Source: Apostichopus japonicus (Eukaryota; Echinodermata; Holothuroidea; Aspidochirotida; Stichopodidae). From it: a DNA stretch of 64,000 nucleotides. The position numbers and the translations under genes are program-made. Each line of letters starts with the position of its first letter. The stretch's first letter is position 1. Shown here one piece after another: positions 55,787 through 64,000 of the stretch. Below the pieces are notes generated by a model. It worked only from the letters and a program-made list of their open reading frames with translations, searched no databases and had not been told where the DNA came from. The stretch covers positions 6,261,001 through 6,325,000 of the forward strand of contig NC_092575.1 in assembly GCF_037975245.1 (NCBI RefSeq), read 5' to 3'.

Positions 55787-58333
55787 TTATTGTTATAAAC
55801 TTAATATCCGACTAGTTTAATATGAAAGATTTTAGACTCCATGGGTATCCGGTAAATCGGGGATAAACGTCTGGATACCTTATTTGTAATCCGGAACAAT
55901 TTCATGGAAATGCTTCGAAGTAATATTTTTCTATGGCTATTGCCTTATGAATATATTCATTTTTGATGCAAATCAAAACAATTTTTAAGATCTCACTAAA
56001 TATGCAAATCTAGGTTAAAGTGATGTTGTGTATACTTCCATGAAGAAGTTATTTTTCCTAACATAGTTCCTTCCTGAAACAAAGTATATTATCTATTAAT
56101 ATATAAACATATGTTGTTACTGTTTACTCACTTTGGAGTATGTTAGACTCGACCGTAGCGGTTAAGGCTTTTAAAATCCACCACAGTCGTTTTGAACTCT
56201 TAAGTTTAACGTCCTTGATGCCCTGTTGAAAATCTAAAGCGAGAACACGGAACTTCATTTACTATCACTAAACATAACTTCATTATGATAATGACAGTGC
56301 GTTCCAACTATTGCACTCGTTGAAGAAGCATTATAGCAGCTTGTGATTTCAACTGCACATGCGCAGAATGAAAACATTGTTGGGAACAACAGTTAACTCT
56401 TATAAACATTATGCCATTGCGTAATAAGCAGGATTCCCTAATTTATTAATAACGGGATTAAATAAATTCCAAACGGATACATTGTTGTAGCTTCATGTTA
56501 CCACTATAACGTATAAAAGTAGTTAAATGTTGTAGTCCTTGCAGCTGCGTAGTATATAGTAATTACCCCTTTGAGGTACAAAGTAATCCGTGATGAAATT
56601 TTATTTGCCTACGTCTGTCCTCCTGTTCAACCCCTCCAACCCCCGTCCCGCCCAACCACGCTGCCATGTTAACCAGTACCTCAATTATTATGTATTGTTA
56701 TATCAACTATTGCTGTTAAATTTGTTATAGCTGGTTATAGTATATTGTATTGTATTTACTCTTCAGCATACGTTCGTCATTACATGCACCCAAAGGTAAT
56801 CGGACATCACAAGTGACGTCACGAGATTGTCGACAACTTGGAAACAAACGAACATGCACAAGAGGTCATAGCTGTTGTACATCAATGTGTAGCTACTTAA
56901 TCGACAGTCCGATACCTACGTAACTACATCTTATTTTTAGATATCCAAACCGTTTCCCTTCTATTTATGCGTGGTGACGAACATGCACTTTTATATCAGA
57001 AATTAGTTATTTCAATAGATCAATTCAGTTGGCGAGTTGTATACAGCATATACCATTCAACATTATGGGTAGGTTAATGAATGAAGGAAAATGAAGGAAA
57101 ATGATGGTTAGGAACTTACATGTTGTTCTAACTTCTAACATCGACATATTTGAACCTATCATAACTTTAAGATCTTTAAAATACTGAGTAAGCCTAATTT
57201 TTATCGATGACAGTTGCATTTTTCTTAACGGTGATTTCTTTTTGCGATTTGTGCGTATTCACAAACCCAATATAGATGACTGAGAGACTAACGGTTATCA
57301 AAAGTAAGAAAGAGGTATGAGTCATTGATTGCAGGGGCGTACATTCGATGATATGATCACCCCCCCCCCTTCCCCCAACCGCATTCCCTTCACCCCGATA
57401 GTGGTTGAGGGTGCAGGGGCGATCTACATTGTGTACTGTTTGGATTTTTGGTTTGAGAAAATGGATATTCTGTCGTTCAATTTCGCCAAATGTCGAGCTA
57501 TAGCGTCCAATCATACACAGACCTGAGAAGGAATGACTTTTGTTCTTATTAATGATAACAAATGATTTAATCGGAAGCAAATAATTTGTGATAAAGAAAA
57601 ACATTTCACTTTTGTTTGCAGTTTTTAATCCTTCGTGTCTTGAAGGTAACAAGAACGACATCCTAGGATAAGCCTATTGTTCATCTGATTTATTAAGAAT
57701 CTCGCATTATCTCATCACTGAGAACGAACACAATAGAGACAGAGTTGGCAGGGCATGGAAAAATTTTTGGCAAATTTTAACTTCGACCTTCCAGCTTACT
57801 GCCCTAAAAGCTCAGTGAAAATACCACCATTCTGTACAATTTTCATATTAAAAATCATTATTTTGATTGAGTTATCAGTCGTTAAACAATTTGTGCTGAA
57901 TAAAATTCGCCAGATTTTTGACGAGTCCGTAGATTCTACAAACTTCACTCAAAAATTTGTAAGCCCCTCCCAACAGATCATGCGCCAATCAAATCTCTCT
58001 GTTTTTTTACTACCATTTTACGCATGGGACTTACGAGTGGACGATGATACAAGTATAGGTTACATTTTGTCTAATGAACATGCTGATATGGGCGGTCGCA
58101 GTGATTTTACAGTAAATCGTTCGCACTATAAGGGCAATGGAAAATAAATTTCTTTTCTCCATTAAACCTATCTGGTCAGAGCGCATTTAGAATAAGGAAC
58201 GTCGAATCTGCTTCTGAAGTCTGTTTTCCGAAATTCATCAGCAACACTCATTGATACTTTAAAGCAGGTGCTGCATCTTTGTGTCAAGTAACTTCCAAGT
58301 AACCTTTCAACCATCTCTTTCCTCTTTTGACAG
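55787..58333. other. Flank of copy A, no accepted gene
   Basis: Up to about 57530 this is duplicated downstream (to the window end). A minus-strand frame at 57194-57320 ends in a hydrophobic segment (TSFLLLITVSLSVIYIGFV) and a basic tail. A plus-strand frame at 57755-58147 shows no motif. Confidence 0.5.
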
Positions 58334-58447
58334 TATCTTGGGAACCATGGCCGTCACGGTCTGTTGGTTTGAAGGCAGATGACTTCATTAAGAGATCAGC
58401 AGCATCTGGAACTGATACCAGAGTCCAGTGGAAATATGGCTGTACCA
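58334..58447 (+). CDS. Possible orphan exon (phase 1-1, 114 nt)
   Basis: Acceptor CTTTCCTCTTTTGACAG and donor CCA|GTAAGT bound an open stretch reading SWEPWPSRSVG to RVQWKYGCT. Its phase 1-1 symmetry is typical of extracellular-domain exons. No homologue is recognised and no partner exon is visible; coding status is a guess. Confidence 0.25.
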
Positions 58448-58841
58448 GTAAGTCACCCTCCCCCATCCTACTCCATCTTTCCACCATCCCTTCTCCCTAC
58501 CTGTCCCTTCCCCACCCAAATCCCATCCCATGCGCCACACCATCCCATCTGTTGCTTCCCGTCTGTACTCCCACAACACCCATCCCAACTTTCCTATCCC
58601 ATACTACTCCATCTTTCCCTCAACTCTTCTCCCATCCGTTCTCCCATCCCACATTACATCCAATCCCATCCAATCCCCCATCCCATCTCTTCTCACTCCC
58701 CATCTATTCTCCCACACCTTTGCCATGCCCACCCACCCACCATCCCATCTCTTCTTGCTCCCCATCTCTTCTTGCTCCCTATCTCTTCTCCCACCACATC
58801 CCTCCCACCTTCCTATCCCATCCACCCTCCCCATAATGTCT
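58448..58841. repeat. CCCATC-rich low-complexity tract
   Basis: Repeated CATCCCATC, CTCCCCATCT and TCTTCTCCCA. Long Pro/Ser/His frames on both strands are caused by composition. Confidence 0.85.
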
Positions 58842-60465
58842 AACAGTATCTTGTACATTATGTATCAGGGTTAAGTACTTTCAGAAACTCCATTTTATCA
58901 AGTCACTATTTTATTGTCAATCAGTTTAAATACACAAAATGCAAAAGAACATTTTGAAAGGTCAGAATTGTTCTGTCTATATGTTAATTTGTCATCAGAA
59001 ATGATGTTGTCATCGTATACCTGACTGATAGTTATATTAACGCATATATTTATAGAAATGAGAAGATATCATAGTTCGATGTTAACATTGTTCTTCAAAT
59101 ACCTTGAATATCATTCCCCTTTGATCAAATTGATCATAAATCAGGTATTTTAGTTTGACAAGTGAATTTTTTTTTTTTTTTTTTGGGGGGGGGGGGGGTT
59201 GGATTTAATTGCTTAATGTTATATTTTACGTGAAAATCACACGCCCACACACTCATGCGCTTGGGTCGTCCATGCATGTCGTGTACTTGAATACTTCATA
59301 AACAGTTAGCGTTCTGTTGATGGTTCTGAAACCAAAGACTAATTTAATATCTATTTTTAAATTCATATTGAACGTCTGATATTCGAAAACAATGCCTAAC
59401 TCAATCAAATAGCGAAAGTTGAATGATATTTCGATGTCCTCCAAAATAGAAAGATGCAAAGCCATCAAGTGTAAATGTTTCTGTTTATAATCTATAGTTT
59501 ATAATTACGCTCATTAAGGATACTTTCTCACGTATGCTGTAGGCAGAACGACGAATTAGGATCACTTTATCTCAAGATACACAGGCACCCAAAGACGAGC
59601 CAGCAATGCTTTGTACCAAGAAACACATGGTAGCAATTAAACAGCATTGATAGATTCATACAAAGAAGATTCGAAAGATGGATCTTAAAGCTGCTTACAT
59701 TATTTTACTTCTCTCTTTTATCGAACCATCCTTTATTGATACTCTTGCTTGTAATAAGATGTGTTCAGGTACGTCAAATAATGAACTCAGTTGTTACGTA
59801 CAGTCTACTGGTTGTGATGTTGTATTTCCAACGCGAGTATTCTCAATGGCTGATCCTGGTTACTATTGGACTTTTGTGAACTTTACGAAAAATTTAAGAG
59901 GAAGTTCCTCGAATATCAGTTTTGAGTCGAGAGGTAAATTTTGGTACAGAGATGAGTATCTCTTTCAACGTTACACATTTCGTATAGACTATATAAAACG
60001 AGACAACGACGGAAATATAGTTTCAGCAGAACTTGCTTTTGTTATCAGAAATACTGTTGCCCAAGATTCCGGTGTTTACGATGTTGTACTGAAAGAAGGT
60101 TCATACAAACATGCAAGAACCGTCGCACTACATCAAAAGTATCGTCTGTTTAACACTCATTCTCCTTCACCAAAACCTGTTTGCTCAGCGGTGGACACTG
60201 CTTCATTGCCATTGGACGTCGACGCTGATTATTTGCTGTATTGTACGGTTCTTGGTTACTTTTATCCCAAGATTGAAGTCAAGATTGTTTCATCCTCCGG
60301 TGAGTGTCCGTACCAGATCATCAACAAGACGAAAGCGTCCCTCCTTCCAGAGATGACGTTGGAACACGCATACGTCACATACTGCGAAACTACTTCTTTT
60401 ACTTGTGTTGTTAGTCAAAACCGGGTCACCTACGACAATGAAGTTTATTCGTGCGCATTCCAGCT
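58842..60465 (+). repeat. Inverted duplication, right arm
   Basis: Matches the minus strand of 50590-52382: the upstream flank plus the ectodomain coding region of Ig-like copy 3. A T/G homopolymer run (59168-59199) corresponds to the C/A run near 51883-51902 in the left arm. Confidence 0.9.
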
Positions 60466-60496
60466 GGAGCGTCCAAAAAATGGTAATTCCTCGTAA
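59678..60496 (+). CDS. Ig-like protein without membrane anchor (copy 3)
   Basis: 272 codons from MDLKAAYIILLLSFIEP to LERPKNGNSS, the same length as copy 2. Signal peptide about 1-22, V-like domain with DSGVYDV, C-like domain with LLYCTVLGYFYPKIE and TSFTCVVS. It differs from copy 2 by scattered substitutions, several in the stretch after NFTKNL (residues about 70-105), and its upstream flank matches copy 1 better than copy 2. As read it lacks a membrane helix; AAAATG|GTAATT at the end is a possible donor. Function unknown; a soluble partner or decoy of the membrane form is inference. Confidence 0.83.
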   Translation: MDLKAAYIILLLSFIEPSFIDTLACNKMCSGTSNNELSCYVQSTGCDVVFPTRVFSMADPGYYWTFVNFTKNLRGSSSNISFESRGKFWYRDEYLFQRYTFRIDYIKRDNDGNIVSAELAFVIRNTVAQDSGVYDVVLKEGSYKHARTVALHQKYRLFNTHSPSPKPVCSAVDTASLPLDVDADYLLYCTVLGYFYPKIEVKIVSSSGECPYQIINKTKASLLPEMTLEHAYVTYCETTSFTCVVSQNRVTYDNEVYSCAFQLERPKNGNSS

Positions 60497-60678
60497 TACT
60501 ACTTTAATTCTGTCACAGTATAATAGAATTCGAGTTTGCCATGTCTAAATATGTGTATTCGGTAAAAAATCATTATCTTTACAAATCTTTATAACTGGCT
60601 ATAATCAGTCAAACATGAAAGTGCCGAAATTAGCACAACAAGTATTGCTGCATGGCACATCGCACTCCCTTAAAAGAA

Positions 60679-60860
<182 letters not shown>

Positions 60861-60862
60861 CA

Positions 60863-62018
60863 AGGAATCCTAACTCCTATCCAAAAACCGGGAAAAACTA
60901 AAGGTCTACCAGAAAACTTAAAACCAGTCATTTTATTATCAACACTAAGGAAAATTCTTGCGATTTTGTGTGGCCAGGAGGATTCGTCCGTTGATTGATG
61001 AGCCTCGCCATTACCCAGACTGCCTACACTTCAGGACGTTGCACAGCTGAACTAGTCTTCGTTTCTAAAGTGCTAGCAGAAAAAGCTATAACATCCGTAT
61101 ATAGGTTACACTATAAATCTATTGATGCTAGATATGCGCAAGGCGTTCGACACAATTCAAAGAGGATCCTTGCTTAATGACCTAGAAAAGATTTTTGATA
61201 ACGACGAACTTCACATGATATCACTGCTAATCGATAACGTCTCCTACACCGTCAAATTAGAGGGCAAACTCGGACTTCCTTTTAACACTAACATTGGTTC
61301 ACCACAAGGAGATAGTGCAAGCGCACTATTTTTTATGACTTATCTAGCCAACTCTTTGAAATCAGATGATAATGATATCGATGCAGTTATCCTGCCATCT
61401 CAGCTAGCTGATCATGATTACAGCAATACCACCGACTCTTTTTTCACAGTAGACCAACAGTACGCTGATGAAATCTCTTGGGCATCAACTTGCTGGTCAG
61501 CATAAACTGCAAGATATCGAAAAACAAGTTTCTGAGAAACTGACAGGAAGGAATCTGAAAATCAATTGCACAAAAACTGAGAAATTTTCAATCACATGAA
61601 AAGGAAACGAAAGTTGGAAGAAGTGTTTTTTTTGTGCTAACTGTGGGGCACAACGAAGGATCTTGATCGCAAAATTGACTCTTTTCAAAGGAGACTTCTT
61701 CGTAATATTCTCAACATTAGATGGACCAATAATAATTGGTTATCAAACGATGAGCTCTACAATGAAACAAACCAAACACTTTGGTCATCCATAGTCGCAC
61801 ATAGAAGATTGAGATTTTTCGGTCATGTAGCAAGACTCCAGGAGGACGCTCCAGCAACGGTTGCTTTAAGAGAAGCACTGAGACATACTGCTAAACCAGG
61901 AAGGCCCGTGACTACCTTGCTTGGAAAAGTAAAGTCGCAATTTAATGACGAAAGCCAGCTTGCGCGTAAACGCTCGTGTATTCGTATGAATATTGAACAT
62001 TTCGATCAAATCTTATAA
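60863..62018 (+). pseudogene. Dead LINE-type reverse transcriptase, copy B
   Basis: Same relic as at 54490. The middle part is better kept, reading MLDMRKAFDTIQ, then IGSPQGDSASALFF and a YADEISWAS box in which the second catalytic Asp is Glu. A deletion near 61625 removes the piece linking the palm to the C-terminal part, and RRLRFFGHVARLQ continues in another frame. Not functional. Confidence 0.8.
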
Positions 62019-63137
62019 TTATTGTTATAAACTTAATATCCGACTAGTTTAACATGAAGGATTTTAGACTCCACGGGTATCCGGTAAATCGGGATAAACG
62101 TCTGGATACCTTATTTGTAATCCGGAACAATTTCATGGAAATGCTTCGAATTAATATTTTTCTATGGCTATTGCCTTATGAATATATTCATTTATGATGC
62201 AAATCAACACAATTTTTAAGATCTCACTAAAAATGCAAATCTAGGTTAAAGTGATGTTGTGTATACTTCCATGAGGAAGTTATTTTTCCTATCATAGTTC
62301 CTTTCTGAAACAAAGTATATTATCTATTAATATATAAACATATGTTGTTACTGTTTACTCACTTTGGAGTATGTTAGACTCGACCGTATCGGTTAAGGCT
62401 TTTAAAATCCACCACAGTCGTTTTGAACTCTTTAAGTTTAACGTCCTTGATGCCCTGTTGAAAATCTAAAGCGAGAACACGGAACTTCATTTACTATCAC
62501 TAAACATAACTTCATTATGATAATGACAGTGCGTTCCAACTATTGCACTCGTTGAAGAAGCATTATAGCAGATTGTGATTTCAACTGCACATGCGCAGAA
62601 TGAAAACATTGTTGGGAACAACAATTAACTCTTATAAACATTATGCCATTGCGTAATAAGCAGGATTCCCTAATTTATTAATAACGGGATTAAATAAATT
62701 CCAAACGGATACATTGTTGTAGCTTCATGTTACCACTATAACGTATAAAAGTAGTTAAATGTTGTAGTCCTTGCATCTGCGTCGTATATGGTAATTATCC
62801 CTTTGAGGTACAAAGCAATCCGTGATGAAATTTTATTTGTCTACGTCTGCTTTCACTAATCTGTCCTCCTCTTCAACCCCTCCAACCCCCCTCCCGCCCA
62901 AACCACACCCTCCCGCCCAACCACACTGTCACGTGGTTAGCCAGTACCGCCATTATTATGTATTGTTATATCAACTATTGCTATTAATTTGTTATAGCTG
63001 ATTATTTTATTGTATATTTGTAATTAGTCTTCAGCATACGTTCGTCATTATGCGCCCAAAGGTTATCGGACATCACAAGTGACGTCACGAGATTGTCGAC
63101 AACTTGGAAACAAACGAACACACAAGAGGTCATAGCT

Positions 63138-63441
63138 CTCTACGATCAGGAAATGAACTGAGTTTATCACCCCCCCCCCTCCCTTCCATTCCAACCCCCG
63201 TCCAAGTAGAGTTACATGTTATCTCTCCACCCTCTCTACATTAACAGCAGTTCATCCATTTCGATATCTCGTCGTGGATATGGACTCCTGGTATTGGACG
63301 TCCATATTCTTCATATTGATTGTGGATTTTTGAAATGGATTTATTCATTCATTAAATATCCACTTTCTTATATTTATTGTGAATTCCCAGAGATGGACCT
63401 CTTTGTCATTGGCTCACCAACTGATAGGAGTGTGGTCCGCT
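63138..63441. mobile_element. 304-nt insertion present only in duplication copy B
   Basis: Copy A reads CATAGCTGTTGTACATCAA without interruption near 56866-56885; copy B has 304 extra nt between CATAGCT and GTTGTCCATCAA. At most a 3-bp repeat (GCT) flanks it. The origin is not recognised. Confidence 0.65.
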
Positions 63442-64000
63442 GTTGTCCATCAACGTATAGCTACTTAATCGACAGTCCGATACTTACGCAACTGCATCTT
63501 ATTTTAGATATCCAAACCGTTTCCCTTCTTTTTATGCGGGGTGACGAACATGCACTTGTTTATCAGAAATGAGTTATTTCAATTAAATAGATCATTTCAG
63601 TTGGCGAGTTGTATACAGCATATACCATTCAACATTATGGGTAGGTTAATGAATGAAGGAAAAAGAAGGAAAATGATGGTTAGGAACTTACATGTTGTTC
63701 TAACTTCAAACATCGACATATTTGAACCTATCATAACTTTAAGATCTTTAGAATACTGAGTAAGCCTAATTTTTATCGATGACAGTTGCATATTTCTTAA
63801 CGGTGATTTCTTTTTGCGATTTGTGCGTATTCACAAACCCAATATAGATGACTGAGAGACTAACGGTTATCAAAAGTAAGAAAGAGGTATGAGTCATTGA
63901 TTGCAGGGGCGTACATTCGATGATATGATCACCCCCCCTTCCCCCCAACCGCATTCCCTTCACCCCGATAGTGGTTGAGGGTGCAGGGGCGATCTACATT

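Larger units (their letters stand above)
53235..57530 (+). repeat. Tandem segmental duplication, copy A
   Basis: Ig-like gene, (TA)n, dead reverse transcriptase and about 1.7 kb of flank match 59659-64000 in the same order at an offset of about 6.42 kb. Small differences and a few indels separate the copies. The matching segment continues past the right end of the window. Confidence 0.92.

Noticed and set aside
57755-58147. 130-codon plus-strand frame starting MEKFLANFNF
   Set aside because: No signal, domain, splice context or counterpart in the other copies; could be chance in AT-rich DNA.
58327-58874. Long Pro/Ser/His-rich frames on both strands
   Set aside because: CCCATC low complexity keeps several frames open at once, with no domain visible.

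Overview
Animal nuclear DNA: AT-rich, with long introns, GT-AG splice sites, and many DNA-transposon and SINE relics. The gene content and repeats (hAT MITEs, tRNA-headed SINEs, TTCGCCCAAC repeats) suggest a marine invertebrate, probably a deuterostome such as an echinoderm. That assignment is inference; nothing here names the species.

Positions 1-45,700, plus strand: the 3' part of one large gene, a citron Rho-interacting kinase (CIT) orthologue. I place 38 coding exons (2,772-45,633) that keep one reading frame, about 2,197 codons. In order they encode a very long coiled coil (exons 1-25), a Ser-rich linker and C1 zinc finger (26-27), a PH domain (27-29), a CNH domain (30-36) and a basic, Ser-rich tail (36-38). 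The kinase domain lies upstream of the window. The coiled coil alone exceeds 1,400 residues, longer than in vertebrate citron (about 900). It is built of modular phase-0 exons: six consecutive exons of exactly 96 bp, then a family of about 234 bp.

The introns carry most of the unusual structure. There are four or more hAT-type non-autonomous transposons, several with perfect 8-bp target duplications. One element has ends made of a 22-bp TTCGCCCAAC minisatellite in opposite orientations. There is a 300-bp foldback element, tRNA-related SINEs, and tandem arrays that begin at exon/intron boundaries. One of these arrays repeats the end of an exon and its 5' splice site about 19 times.

Positions 45,700-50,400: intergenic, with a SINE, a hammerhead-like motif and a possible TATA promoter.

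Positions 50,400-64,000: a recently rearranged cluster of three paralogous, intronless Ig-like genes. The minus-strand copy (50,394-51,386) has a signal peptide, two Ig-like domains, one transmembrane helix and a short basic tail. Two plus-strand copies (53,254-54,072 and 59,678-60,496) share the ectodomain but stop before any membrane helix, so they look secreted unless spliced onward. The plus-strand copies sit in a tandem duplication with a 6.42-kb offset, which also carries a (TA)n tract and a dead LINE-type reverse transcriptase. The minus-strand copy and its upstream flank are an inverted duplicate of the third copy. This cluster of membrane and probably soluble Ig-like proteins is the best candidate here for an undescribed recognition system; its function is not shown by the sequence.
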